From Gemmataceae bacterium (GTDB lineage Bacteria; Planctomycetota; Planctomycetia; Gemmatales; Gemmataceae), in assembly GCA_009692065.1 (NCBI GenBank), contig SHZY01000046.1:1-39426 (forward strand): a DNA stretch of 39,426 bases, in the 5' to 3' direction. Of the stretch, positions 25,074 to 33,376 are shown piece by piece (positions within the stretch are counted from its first letter, which is position 1; every line of letters begins with the position of its first letter). The translations under genes and the position numbers were made by a program. The notes below the pieces were generated by a model. The model was not told the origin of the DNA. It searched no databases and saw only the letters and a list, made by a program, of their open reading frames with translations.

Positions 25074-25994
25074 TTATTGGATCGCCCGCTGTAACTGGCC
25101 AAACAACCGATCCACTTCCGCCGCCGTCTCGGCATCGAGATCCCACGCGTAGGGCCGGCGCCTGCGCGCCGACGGGAAGATGCCGCGCTTGACGAGCAGA
25201 TCTTTTTCGATCGCCAGGAAGCCGTCAAGCCCCGCTTGCAGTTGCAGCGCGACGATGGCGCAGATTGGATAGTAAACGCGATAGATGGTCTCGTCATCGC
25301 CGCGCTCGAGCGCCTTCCAGAGGGCGACGATGCCGTCGAGCAGTTCCATCCCCGGCATGGTGCCGGCGATGCCGCGGCGATAGCTGTCCACGAGCAGGAT
25401 TCCGCCGGAGCCTTCGAAGATGCGTGCCTTGCCGCCGGTCGCATCGCGCAGGGCCGAGAGGTTCGGGCCAATCGGCGCCGCCTCCGGCTTGAAGACGATC
25501 TTCTCCGGACCGTAGCATTCCAGGAGCTTCACGTAAACCGAAAGCGGAATCGCCTTGCCGACGTAGCCCGACGCATCCTGCACGATCACGGGCAGCGAAA
25601 TGCCATCGGCGAGCGCGCAAAAATAACCGACGAGCTGATCGTCCGGCAACCAGGTCGTCACCGGCGGCACTGCCATCACCGCGTCGCAGCCCGCTTTCTC
25701 CGCCGCCTTCGCGTAAATCAACGCCTGCTTGGTGCTCTCCGCGCCGACGCCGGCGAAAACCGCGCCGCGCCCGGCACTCATCTCGGCGATGTGGTGGGTC
25801 AGCGCAATGCGCTCGTCAAACGTGAGCCGCAACAGCTCCGACACCATACCGGTGCCGAGACCATCGGCGCCTTGCGCGTACGCCCAGTCGATCTCGCGCC
25901 GCAAGGTGGCGACGTCGATGTCGTCGTTGTCCGTGAACGGCGTGTGTACAATGGGCAACACGCCTTGCAAACGTTTGGCCATTTTCTTTTCCAT
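25074..25994 (-). CDS. DapA/KDG-aldolase superfamily protein
   Basis: The 306-aa protein has the (beta/alpha)8 dihydrodipicolinate synthase/N-acetylneuraminate lyase fold. The Schiff-base lysine is K169 in KIVFKPEAAP, and GTGMVSELLRLTFDER is the phosphate/carboxylate-binding block. The usual tyrosine of the YNxP motif is missing: the strand reads PVIVQDASGYVG, so the class is not a housekeeping DapA and more likely acts on a 2-keto-3-deoxy sugar acid. This fits the galactonate-dehydratase-like gene directly upstream. Start choice is ambiguous: ATG 25994 lies in the end of palindrome U and has no ribosome-binding site, whereas ATG 25982 (MAKRLQGVLP) is preceded by GGAAAAG. Either gives the same domain. 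Confidence 0.8.
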   Translation of the reverse strand: MEKKMAKRLQGVLPIVHTPFTDNDDIDVATLRREIDWAYAQGADGLGTGMVSELLRLTFDERIALTHHIAEMSAGRGAVFAGVGAESTKQALIYAKAAEKAGCDAVMAVPPVTTWLPDDQLVGYFCALADGISLPVIVQDASGYVGKAIPLSVYVKLLECYGPEKIVFKPEAAPIGPNLSALRDATGGKARIFEGSGGILLVDSYRRGIAGTMPGMELLDGIVALWKALERGDDETIYRVYYPICAIVALQLQAGLDGFLAIEKDLLVKRGIFPSARRRRPYAWDLDAETAAEVDRLFGQLQRAIQ

Positions 25995-26050
25995 ATAGCC
26001 CGCCGTTTACGGCGGGTCACGAGCACCCGCCGTAAACGGCGGGCTATATG
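25992..26050. repeat. Palindrome U: perfect 26-bp arms, nested, between two operon genes
   Basis: Arms 25992-26017 and 26025-26050 are perfect inverted copies around a 7-nt loop. Each arm itself contains a palindrome, CCGCCG-TTTA-CGGCGG, so several alternative foldings exist. It fills the 57-nt gap between the dehydratase stop (26052) and the aldolase start (25994); the ATG at 25994 is the last three bases of the element. In the mRNA it would be a strong intercistronic stem-loop, which may set the ratio between the two enzymes. Confidence 0.95.
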
Positions 26051-26051
26051 C

Positions 26052-27230
26052 TTACCAGTCGCCCACGCTGCCGTCCTTGTAGAACACGCGCTGCAACAAC
26101 TCCTGCTGAAACGGATGCTTCTTCACTTCCGCCTCGTTGATCGTGATGCCCAGCCCCGGCTTCGCGTTCGGCCTGACGATCCGCCCGTTCTTCTCGACGG
26201 TGAACCCCTCCTGCACGACCTCCTGCCGCCACGGCACATCCGCGTGTACCGTCTCGCAGATGATATAGCTTGGCTGCGAGAAGCCGAATTCGAGCGACGC
26301 CGCGGTGCTGACCGGCCCTTGCGGGTTGTGCGGTGCCAGCGCAATGCGATGCGCCTCGGCGAGGGCGGCGACGCGACGTGCTTCGGTGAAGCCGCCGCAG
26401 TGCGTCAAATCGAGCTGACAGATCTCACAGCCACGTGCGGCAAACAGATCGCGGAAGTAAGCCAGGTTGGTCCCCCGCTCGCCCGTCGCAATAGGCGTCG
26501 TGACCGCGGCGTTGATCGCCGCCAGGCCGTCGATGCTCTCCGGCCAGCACGGCTCTTCAAGAAAATACAGCCCGTACGGTTCCAGCGCCTTCGCGAACTT
26601 CATCCCCATCGCCGGCGATGGCCGGGCGTGGCAATCGACCATGATGTCAATCGATTCGCCGACGGCGTCGCGCATCGCCTTGACCGCTTCCTCGGCCGCC
26701 CGGATCGGCTTGAGCCCCTCGATCGGCATGGTCGGCGGTACGGCCATCGACTTGAACGCGGTGAAGCCGTCGGCGACCGCTGCCCGAGCCAGATCGCCGA
26801 ATCGCTTGGCCTCATCGACCGAGGTCTCGTAGAAGTCTTCCATCTTGCCGCCGCCGAGATGGCAGTAGGTGCGCACGTAATCGCGCACGGGGCCGCCGAA
26901 CAGTTTCGAGCAAGGCAGCCCTGCCACTTTGCCCAGGATATCCCAGAGGGCGATATCGATGCCCGCAATAGCGGTGGCGCGGACGATGCCGCCGCCGTGC
27001 CAGAAGTGCTGGCGGAACATCATCTGCCAGAGATGCTCGGGGGCCGTCGGGTCCTGGCCGACGACGAGCTGCGCGAGATCCTCGATGGAACCGACGACGC
27101 CGCGCGTGTGCCATTCGAGCGTCGCCTCGCCCCAGCCAAACAGGCCGTCTTGATCGGTGAGGACCTTGACGAAGATCCAGTTGCGCATGCGCGCGTGGCA
27201 AACGTGCGTTTCGATCTTGGTGATTTTCAT
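26052..27230 (-). CDS. dgoD: D-galactonate dehydratase-like enolase-superfamily enzyme
   Basis: Start ATG 27230 has GGAGGAAG in front; 392 aa follow, cytoplasmic. It is a mandelate racemase/enolase-superfamily dehydratase. Metal ligands can be placed at D199 (VDCHAR), E225 (LEEPCW) and E251 (TGER), with acid/base histidines H201 and H301 (APHNPQGP) and E326 (ICETV). Spacing of D, H, E, E, H and E equals that of E. coli DgoD (183, 185, 209, 235, 285, 310, from memory) with a constant offset of 16. It would dehydrate an aldonate such as galactonate to the 2-keto-3-deoxy acid, the natural substrate for the aldolase-family gene downstream. Related acid-sugar dehydratases share this pattern, so the exact sugar is uncertain. 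It heads the operon, divergent from the PSCyt1 gene. Confidence 0.75.
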   Translation of the reverse strand: MKITKIETHVCHARMRNWIFVKVLTDQDGLFGWGEATLEWHTRGVVGSIEDLAQLVVGQDPTAPEHLWQMMFRQHFWHGGGIVRATAIAGIDIALWDILGKVAGLPCSKLFGGPVRDYVRTYCHLGGGKMEDFYETSVDEAKRFGDLARAAVADGFTAFKSMAVPPTMPIEGLKPIRAAEEAVKAMRDAVGESIDIMVDCHARPSPAMGMKFAKALEPYGLYFLEEPCWPESIDGLAAINAAVTTPIATGERGTNLAYFRDLFAARGCEICQLDLTHCGGFTEARRVAALAEAHRIALAPHNPQGPVSTAASLEFGFSQPSYIICETVHADVPWRQEVVQEGFTVEKNGRIVRPNAKPGLGITINEAEVKKHPFQQELLQRVFYKDGSVGDW

Positions 27231-27240
27231 TTGTCTTCCT

Positions 27241-27266
27241 CCCCTCTCCCCTCCGGGGGAGAGGGG
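27241..27266. repeat. Perfect hairpin in the leader of the dehydratase gene
   Basis: CCCCTCTCCCC (27241-27251) and GGGGAGAGGGG (27256-27266) form a perfect 11-bp stem with a 4-nt loop. On the minus strand it ends next to the ribosome-binding site (GGAGGAAG) of the dgoD-like gene, and the stem's GGGGAG adjoins that site, so folding could hide it. Similar words occur at 17233-17363. Confidence 0.8.
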
Positions 27267-27353
27267 CGTCGATAATGATTGACTTCTACCCCGATTCGTG
27301 GTAATTCTCAACTATTATCCCGCCTGAACTTTTTCTCCTCGGATTGCCTCACG

Positions 27354-30300
27354 ATGACCTACGTGCGAACGATACTGTTGCTCCTCATGCTGCCGCTGGC
27401 CGCGCACGCTCAAGCCGTCGATTACCTGCGCGAGGTCAAGCCGATCCTGGCGGGAAGTTGTTATACGTGCCATGGCGCCATCAAGCAAAAGGGAGGACTA
27501 CGCCTCGACACCGTCGCCATGATGAAAGAAGGCGGCGACCACGGCACAATTCTAGTCGCCGGCAAAGCAGTTGACAGCCTGTTGCTGAAACACATCCTCG
27601 GCGAGAAGGGCTTCAAACGCATGCCGCCGGAGCACGACGGCGAGGCCCTTAAGCCGGCACAGATCGCGACGCTCAAGCGATGGATCGAGCAAGGCGCCGT
27701 CGGCCCGAAAGACGAGAAGCCCGAAGCCGATGCGCGCGATCACTGGGCGTTTCGCCCGCCGGTGCGTCCCGAGATACCGAAGGTGAAGAACACGGCCGGG
27801 GGCCACAATCCGGTGGATGCGTTTCTTGCCGCCGAGCATGAGAAGCACGGCCTGACACCGCAGGGCCCGGCCGAGCGAAGCTTGCTGTTGCGGCGTGTCT
27901 ACCTCGACCTGGTCGGTTTGCCGCCGACGCGCGAGGAGATGCAGGCGTTTCTGGCGGCCAAGTCGCCCGATGCTTTCGAGAAAGTCGTCGATCGCCTTCT
28001 CGCCAGCCCACAGTACGGCGAACGTTGGGGCCGGCACTGGATGGACATCTGGCGCTACAGCGACTGGTGGGGGCTTGGCGCCGAGTTGCGCAACAGCCAG
28101 CGCCACATCTGGCACTGGCGTGACTGGATCGTCGAATCGCTCAACAAGGACAGGGGCTACGACCAGATGCTGCGCGAGATGCTCGCCGCCGACGAATTGT
28201 ATCCCACCGATTTCGACGCCCTGCGCGGCACCGGCTTTCTGGCCCGGCACTACTTCCTGTTCAACCGCACCACCTGGCTCGACGAAACCATCGAGCATAC
28301 CTCGAAGGCGTTCCTCGGCCTGACGCTCAACTGCTGCAAGTGCCACGATCACAAGTACGATGCCTTCACGCACGCCGATTACTATCGCTTCCGCGCCATC
28401 TTCGAGCCGTACCAGATTCGCAACGACAACGTCCCAGGCGAGATCAACGTCGAAAAGAACGGCCTGCCGCGTGTCTATGACGCGCATCTCGACGTGCCGA
28501 CCTACCTGCACACGCGCGGCAACGAGCAGATGATCGACAAGGCCCGCGTGCTCAAACCCGGCCTGCCCAGCCTGCTGCTGCCGGGCGGCTTGCAGGTCCA
28601 GCCGATCAAGCTGCCGGCGGAAGCGCATCAGCCGGGTTTGCGGCCATACGTCCTGCAGAATCACCTGAGTATTGCCGAGAAGCAATTGAAGGATGGCCGC
28701 GAGGATCTCGCCAAGGCCGAGGCCCGTTTAGCGCTCGCGAAAAAGACTCCGCCGTCCAACGACAAATCCACCGCCGGAAAACCCAAGGAACTCCTGCGCG
28801 ACACTTTCGCATCCCTCGACAAGACCCGCTGGGAAATCGCCGGCGGCGAATGGAAGCTCGTGAACGGCAAGCTCGTGCAAGAAAAGACCGGCGCCATCCG
28901 CGGCGTGCTGCGGCTCAATCAAGATGTGCCCACCGATTTCGAGGCCCGACTCAAGTTCGCCACGCTCGCCGGCGAGACCTACAAATCCGTCGGCATCACG
29001 TTCGACGTCGACAAAGACAGCGAGGCGTTGATCTACCTGACGCCCCATGCACCGGCACGCATTCAGGTCTCCTACAAGAAGGATGGCGCGCACCTCTACC
29101 CGAAGAACGGCGCCCAGCAGCACGCGGTCCCGTTGAATCAGACGCACGAGGTCGTCCTGCGCGTCCGCGGCAACCTGATGAACGTCAGCGTCAACGGCAA
29201 ACAGCCGCTGGTCTATCGCTTGCCCATCGAGCGGCGCAAGGGAAAGATCGAACTGATCACGTATGACGCCTCGGCTCGCTTCGAGGAGTTTGTGTTGTCG
29301 AGCCTACCCGCGGATGTGGCGATGGTCGATGGCGGCAAAGCCGTCGGCCCCGTGAACGAAAAGCAAGCACAAGCTCTGGTCCGGATCGCCGGAGCCAAGA
29401 TTGCCCATGCGGAAGCAATCATTGCCGCATTGAAGGCACGGGCAGCGGCCGATCGCGCAAGCGCCGACGAACCCGGCGCCGAGGCAACCAAGAAACTCAA
29501 ACAGGCAGCCGCCCTGGCAGAGAAACTGCAAGCGCTGGAGCTCGCGCAATGGAATCTGGCGCGCGCCGAAACCGGACAGGCGGAAGTCAAGCTGAACGCC
29601 CAGCAAGCGAAGGCCGCCGTCGATGCCTCGCGGAAGGCGACGGAAAAGCCAGGTGACGCCTACACGCCGCTGGCAGGATCCGTGAAGACTCGCGAGAATA
29701 ATTTAGAGACCGACGCCAACCGGATGAAGCCATTCCCGAAGGAGAGCACGGGCCGCCGGGCCGCGTTCGCGAAGTGGGTCGCCGATCGCAAAAATCCCTT
29801 GACGGCCCGCGTCGCGGTCAACCACATTTGGGCCCGGCATTTCGGGCAACCGCTAGTCGCCACCGTCTTCGACTTCGGCCGCAAGGGGGCAGCACCGACA
29901 CATCCAGAGCTGCTCGATTGGCTGGCCGTGGAATTGATGGAGAAAAACTGGTCGATGAAAAACGTCCACCGTCTGATCGTGACGTCCACTGCCTACCGCA
30001 TGACGTCATCCTCGCTTGGCGCCGCCGAAAAGAATATCAAAGACGATCCCGAGAACCACACCTACTGGCGCATGAACCCGCAGCGCATGGAATCGCAGGC
30101 CATCCGCGACAGCCTGCTGCACCTGGCCGGCGAACTCGACCTGACGCTGGGCGGATTCCCCGTCGAGACGCCGATGCAGGAAGCGTCGAAACGCCGCAGC
30201 CTCTACTTCTTTCACTCGGCCATCGAACGCAATCGTTTCCTGATGACCTTCGATGAAGCCGACCCGCTCGATTGCTACCGCCGGCGCGACAGCATCATCC

Positions 30301-30581
30301 CACAGCAAGCGCTCGCGCTTTCCAATAGCAAGATGGCCGTGAACATGGCCGACAAGATCGCGGCACGCCTGGCGAATAGCGTCCCGCCGAAGGAGTTCAC
30401 GCGCGAGGCGTTCACGTGGATTCTCGGCTACGCGCCAACCGCCAACGAAATTGCCTTCTGCGATCAGGCGATGGAACGCTGGATCGAATTGAATAAAATG
30501 CGCCCGGACGCGCAGCATCGTGCACGGACGCAATTGATTCAGGCGTTGTTGAATCAGAATGATTTTGTCACGATACGGTAA
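27354..30581 (+). CDS. PSCyt1-DUF1549-LamG-like-DUF1553 planctomycete protein
   Basis: ATG 27354 opens a signal peptide (MTYVRTILLLLMLPLAAHAQ), giving 1075 aa. Residues ~22-115 are a planctomycete cytochrome (PSCyt1) domain with C36-YTC-H40. DUF1549 spans ~150-365, with C327-CKC-H331 (CCKCHDHKYD) and the typical YGERWGRHWMDIWRYSD. Residues ~480-650 are a beta-sandwich LamG/DUF1080-like domain (TRWEIAGGEWKLVNGKLV, SVGITFDVDKDSEALIYL). An Ala/Lys/Glu-rich helical linker covers ~665-765, and DUF1553 ~799-1060 (KNPLTARVAVNHIWARHFG, RRRDSIIPQQALALSN). The family is thought to be exported and linked to polysaccharide breakdown, but its activity is unknown. Partner DUF1501 gene follows after palindrome T5. 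Confidence 0.9.
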   Translation: MTYVRTILLLLMLPLAAHAQAVDYLREVKPILAGSCYTCHGAIKQKGGLRLDTVAMMKEGGDHGTILVAGKAVDSLLLKHILGEKGFKRMPPEHDGEALKPAQIATLKRWIEQGAVGPKDEKPEADARDHWAFRPPVRPEIPKVKNTAGGHNPVDAFLAAEHEKHGLTPQGPAERSLLLRRVYLDLVGLPPTREEMQAFLAAKSPDAFEKVVDRLLASPQYGERWGRHWMDIWRYSDWWGLGAELRNSQRHIWHWRDWIVESLNKDRGYDQMLREMLAADELYPTDFDALRGTGFLARHYFLFNRTTWLDETIEHTSKAFLGLTLNCCKCHDHKYDAFTHADYYRFRAIFEPYQIRNDNVPGEINVEKNGLPRVYDAHLDVPTYLHTRGNEQMIDKARVLKPGLPSLLLPGGLQVQPIKLPAEAHQPGLRPYVLQNHLSIAEKQLKDGREDLAKAEARLALAKKTPPSNDKSTAGKPKELLRDTFASLDKTRWEIAGGEWKLVNGKLVQEKTGAIRGVLRLNQDVPTDFEARLKFATLAGETYKSVGITFDVDKDSEALIYLTPHAPARIQVSYKKDGAHLYPKNGAQQHAVPLNQTHEVVLRVRGNLMNVSVNGKQPLVYRLPIERRKGKIELITYDASARFEEFVLSSLPADVAMVDGGKAVGPVNEKQAQALVRIAGAKIAHAEAIIAALKARAAADRASADEPGAEATKKLKQAAALAEKLQALELAQWNLARAETGQAEVKLNAQQAKAAVDASRKATEKPGDAYTPLAGSVKTRENNLETDANRMKPFPKESTGRRAAFAKWVADRKNPLTARVAVNHIWARHFGQPLVATVFDFGRKGAAPTHPELLDWLAVELMEKNWSMKNVHRLIVTSTAYRMTSSSLGAAEKNIKDDPENHTYWRMNPQRMESQAIRDSLLHLAGELDLTLGGFPVETPMQEASKRRSLYFFHSAIERNRFLMTFDEADPLDCYRRRDSIIPQQALALSNSKMAVNMADKIAARLANSVPPKEFTREAFTWILGYAPTANEIAFCDQAMERWIELNKMRPDAQHRARTQLIQALLNQNDFVTIR

Positions 30582-30586
30582 CCGAT

Positions 30587-30649
30587 CTTCGTTTAGCGCC
30601 CGCAGTGAATGCACAGCAACGGAATAGTCGTTGCGGGCGCTAAACGAGG
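30587..30649. repeat. Palindrome T5 (CGTTTAGCGCCC family) between DUF1553 and DUF1501 genes
   Basis: Arms 30587-30604 (CTTCGTTTAGCGCCCGCA) and 30632-30649 are inverted copies with one mismatch; the 27-nt loop is longer than in the other copies. It starts 6 nt after the stop of the upstream gene. An in-frame TTG inside its right arm (30631) would add a false N-terminus to the DUF1501 protein. Confidence 0.9.
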
Positions 30650-30669
30650 AGGGGGTTTGGGATCGAAAC

Positions 30670-32115
30670 ATGGATTCCTGCAACTGCACACGCCGTTCCT
30701 TCCTGGCTCAATCCGCCACGGGCCTCTTCGGCGTTGCGCTGAGCGCGATGCTAGAGCGTGAGGCCGCATCCTCCGAGCCACGCTGGACGCCGCCGGACGG
30801 TCGGCCCCACTTCACGCCGAAAGCCAAGAGCGTCATCTGGCTCTTCATGAACGGCGGCATGAGCCATCTCGAATCATTCGACCCCAAGCCCATGCTCAAT
30901 CGCTACGCCGGCCGATCGATCGCCGAGACACCGTATGCCGGCGTGCTCGCTCCGGAATTGCTCAATCGCAACAATCGCGTCGTCGTCATCAACGACGCCA
31001 ACGGGCAGCAGCGTTCGCTCGTCTATCCGATGCAGGTCGGCTGGCGCAAGCACGGCCACAGCGGCATCGAGGTCAGCGACTGGTTCCCGCACGTCGCCGG
31101 TTGCATCGACGACATCGCCGTCGTCCGCTCGCTGTGGACCTCCGACAACAATCACGGCGCCCAGACGCAGTTCCATTCCGGCCGGCATATGCTCGACGGC
31201 AACTACCCGACCGTCGGCGCCTGGGTCAACTACGGGCTCGCGTCGCTCAACGATAATCTGCCCCAGTACATCTCCATGGGCGTGCGCCCCTACTGGAACG
31301 AGCGCGACGGCCATTACCTCGGCCCCGCCAACGACGCTATCCCGTTGCGCGTCGATCCGGCCCGCCCCGTCGATTTCATCCGCCCGGAGACCGATCGCCG
31401 CCAGGACGAGCAAGCCATCGGCTTCGATCTGGTCAATCGCCTCAACCGTGAGAGCGCCAACCGCTATCCCGACGATCCGGCCCTGCAAGCGCGCATCCGT
31501 TCCTATGAACTCGCCTTCCGCATGCAGACATCGCTGCCGGAAGTGCTTAACACGGCTGCCGAATCGCAGGAGACGCAGCGGCTCTACGGCCTCGACAATC
31601 CGACGACCGCCGCCTTTGGCCAGCAGTTGCTGGTGTCGCGCCGGCTGGTCGAGCGCGGCGTGCGCTTCATTCAGATCCAGCACGGCGGCGGCGGCGCGGG
31701 GGCGTGGGACGCGCACGGCGGGCTGCGCGCCAACCACAGCAACAACTGCCGCATGGTCGATAAACCGACGGCCGGGCTGCTCATCGACTTGAAACGCCGC
31801 GGCATGCTTGACGACACGATCGTCGTCTTCGGCACCGAATTTGGCCGCACGCCGGGCGCGCAGGGCGGCGATGGGCGCGATCATCACATCTACGGTTTCT
31901 CGGTCTGGATGGCTGGCGGCGGCATCAAGCGGGGCGTAGTCCACGGCACCACTGACGAATTGGGCTTCCATGCCGTCGAGGATCGCCATTACGTCACCGA
32001 CATCCATGCTACCTTGATGCACCAGCTCGGCCTCGATTCGCATCGCCTCGTGATTCCGGGCCGGCAACGCCTCGCAATAGACCATGGTTCTCCGATTCGT
32101 GAGATCATTGCGTAA
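30670..32115 (+). CDS. DUF1501 protein with twin-arginine signal
   Basis: I choose ATG 30670: the 481-aa protein starts [18 protein letters not shown], a twin-arginine (RRSFLAQ) export signal typical for DUF1501 proteins. A GGAGGGGG lies rather far upstream (about 15 nt), so initiation may be modest. DUF1501 (sulfatase-like alkaline phosphatase fold) landmarks are [66 protein letters not shown] and [20 protein letters not shown]. It almost always follows a DUF1549/DUF1553 gene in planctomycetes, as here. Biochemical function is not established; the metal-binding-like Asp/His residues suggest a hydrolase. Confidence 0.9.
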   Translation: MDSCNCTRRSFLAQSATGLFGVALSAMLEREAASSEPRWTPPDGRPHFTPKAKSVIWLFMNGGMSHLESFDPKPMLNRYAGRSIAETPYAGVLAPELLNRNNRVVVINDANGQQRSLVYPMQVGWRKHGHSGIEVSDWFPHVAGCIDDIAVVRSLWTSDNNHGAQTQFHSGRHMLDGNYPTVGAWVNYGLASLNDNLPQYISMGVRPYWNERDGHYLGPANDAIPLRVDPARPVDFIRPETDRRQDEQAIGFDLVNRLNRESANRYPDDPALQARIRSYELAFRMQTSLPEVLNTAAESQETQRLYGLDNPTTAAFGQQLLVSRRLVERGVRFIQIQHGGGGAGAWDAHGGLRANHSNNCRMVDKPTAGLLIDLKRRGMLDDTIVVFGTEFGRTPGAQGGDGRDHHIYGFSVWMAGGGIKRGVVHGTTDELGFHAVEDRHYVTDIHATLMHQLGLDSHRLVIPGRQRLAIDHGSPIREIIA

Positions 32116-32118
32116 GTA

Positions 32119-32185
32119 CGTCCGAGCGCCTGAAGCGTATGCGAAGAGTAGACCAAACCTTTACTTACGCTTCAGGCTCGGCAAG
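32119..32185. repeat. Palindrome S3 (TCCGAGCCTGA family), imperfect
   Basis: Left arm starts CGTCCGAGCGCCTGAAGCG (32119) and right arm ends CGCTTCAGGCTCGGCAAG (32168-32185). The left arm has a GC insertion (CGAGCGCC for CGAGCC) that the right arm lacks, so the stem is bulged. It lies 3 nt behind the DUF1501 stop and may end or stabilise that transcript. Confidence 0.8.
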
Positions 32186-32290
32186 CAAAACAATCATTTG
32201 CCCTTGGCATGATGCCGCCGTAGAATCCTCATCGTCATTGCAATCGCCGTGCGGCGATTGTGCGGCGTGTCATCCCTCCAAGGAGTCCCA

Positions 32291-33289
32291 ATGTTTCGTA
32301 CCCTCCGCATCACTTTCTTCGCGGCCATCGCCGCCAGCCTCGGTGTGCTGGTTTCCCAGGCTGCCGCCGGCGACGACAAAGACTTCAAGGATCTCTTCAA
32401 CGGCAAAGACCTTGCCGGCTGGAAAACCCTCCCGGAAAAAGCCGAGAAGGTCTTCTCCGTCAAAGACGACTACATCAAGGTCAGCGGCAATCCCGCGGGC
32501 TACTTTTACACGGCCAAAAGCTACAAGAATTACGTCCTCAAATTCGACTGGCGCTTCAAGCGTCCCGACAACCTCGAGGACGAAAAGAAGTTCGGCGGCA
32601 ACAGCGGGCTTCTCGTCCACATCACCGGTGCACACAAAGTCTGGCCCACCAGCCTTGAAGTCCAGGGCGCCAATAACTCACACGGCTCTTTCATTGCGAT
32701 CGGCGGCAAGGCGGTCGGGCTGACCAATGTCAAATTCGATCAGGCTACCGTCCACAAGGTGCGCAACAAGGTCGGCGAGTGGAACACCACCGAAGTCACC
32801 ATCGACAACGGCGACGTCATTGTCAAGGTCAACGGCGCCCAGGTCAACTCGGGCAAGTTCACGCTGACCGAAGGCCCGTTCGGCTTCCAGTCCGAAGGCT
32901 CGGAGCTACACTTCAAGAACATCAAGATCAAGGTGCTGGCAAGCGGCTCCTCGTCCAAGACCGAGGAAAAGAAGAAGGATGTGACCAAGACCGAGGAAAA
33001 TAAAAAGGAAACATCCAAGACCGAAGAAAAAAAGAAGGACGTGACCAAGACCGAAGAAAAGAAGAAAGAAACAACCAAGACCGAAGAAAAGAAGAAGGAC
33101 GTGACCAAGACCGAGGAAAATAAAAAGGAAACATCCAAGACCGAAGTAAAGAAGAAAACCGAGACGACAAAGACGCCGCCCGCAACGACCACCCCGCACC
33201 ACCCGCCCCAAGCTCAGGTCTTCGAACAGCCCCAGCCTCGCGGCCTGTTCCCCAGTCTGCGTGCTCGTTTGCGCGGCCTTTTCCGCTAA
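32291..33289 (+). CDS. DUF1080 (3-keto-disaccharide hydrolase-like) protein with K/E repeat tail
   Basis: ATG 32291 has AAGGAG 5 nt upstream and starts a signal peptide (ITFFAAIAASLGVLVSQAAAG); total 332 aa. Residues ~32-215 are a DUF1080/3-keto-disaccharide-hydrolase beta-sandwich: FKDLFNGKDLAGWKT, PAGYFYTAKSYKNYVLKFDW, NSGLLVHITG, FGFQSEGSELHFKNIKIKVL. The tail is unusual: a Lys/Glu/Thr repeat at residues ~223-290 and a Pro-rich/basic end (TPPATTTPHHPP, RLRGLFR). The domain is thought to bind or cleave oxidised sugars. A hairpin terminator follows at 33313. The next gene is a paralogue without the tail. Confidence 0.85.
   Translation: MFRTLRITFFAAIAASLGVLVSQAAAGDDKDFKDLFNGKDLAGWKTLPEKAEKVFSVKDDYIKVSGNPAGYFYTAKSYKNYVLKFDWRFKRPDNLEDEKKFGGNSGLLVHITGAHKVWPTSLEVQGANNSHGSFIAIGGKAVGLTNVKFDQATVHKVRNKVGEWNTTEVTIDNGDVIVKVNGAQVNSGKFTLTEGPFGFQSEGSELHFKNIKIKVLASGSSSKTEEKKKDVTKTEENKKETSKTEEKKKDVTKTEEKKKETTKTEEKKKDVTKTEENKKETSKTEVKKKTETTKTPPATTTPHHPPQAQVFEQPQPRGLFPSLRARLRGLFR
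32957..33160 (+). repeat. Coding tandem repeat, 60-bp unit, 3.4 copies
   Basis: Units at 32957-33016, 33017-33076 and 33077-33136, then a partial unit to 33160. Each encodes two 10-residue halves, roughly KTEEKKKDVT and KTEENKKETS. Units 1 and 3 are almost identical at DNA level, unit 2 differs in the second half, so recent duplication or gene conversion is likely. The product is a highly charged, probably extended or coiled segment. Confidence 0.95.
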
Positions 33290-33312
33290 CGCCGCCATCC
33301 CACTCGTGCAGC

Positions 33313-33336
33313 GCCCAGGGACAACTGTCCCTGGGC
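33313..33336 (+). terminator. Hairpin terminator after the first DUF1080 gene
   Basis: GCCCAGGGACA (33313-33323) and TGTCCCTGGGC (33326-33336) form an 11-bp stem with a very tight loop, followed by TTTC and further T-rich sequence (GCTTATCTTT). It begins 24 nt after the stop codon. The stem shares CCCAGGGAC/GTCCCTGGG with the terminator at 34051-34078. Confidence 0.8.
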
Positions 33337-33376
33337 TTTCGCTTATCTTTCCACTCAATTAGAGGAGACAATGCTG

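Noticed and set aside
25236-27275. + strand ORF of 679 aa spanning the aldolase and dehydratase genes
   Set aside because: It runs through two real genes and palindrome U in antisense and has no motif of its own; it stays open only because of base composition.
27279-27307. TTGACT followed 17 nt later by TAATTC as a promoter for the PSCyt1 gene
   Set aside because: The -35 is good but the -10 agrees with consensus at only two positions; the better TATTAT at 27313 has the wrong spacing.
32957-33160. Regularly spaced repeats considered as a CRISPR array
   Set aside because: The repeats are contiguous 60-bp units without unique spacers, lie in frame inside a DUF1080 gene and encode a K/E-rich tail.
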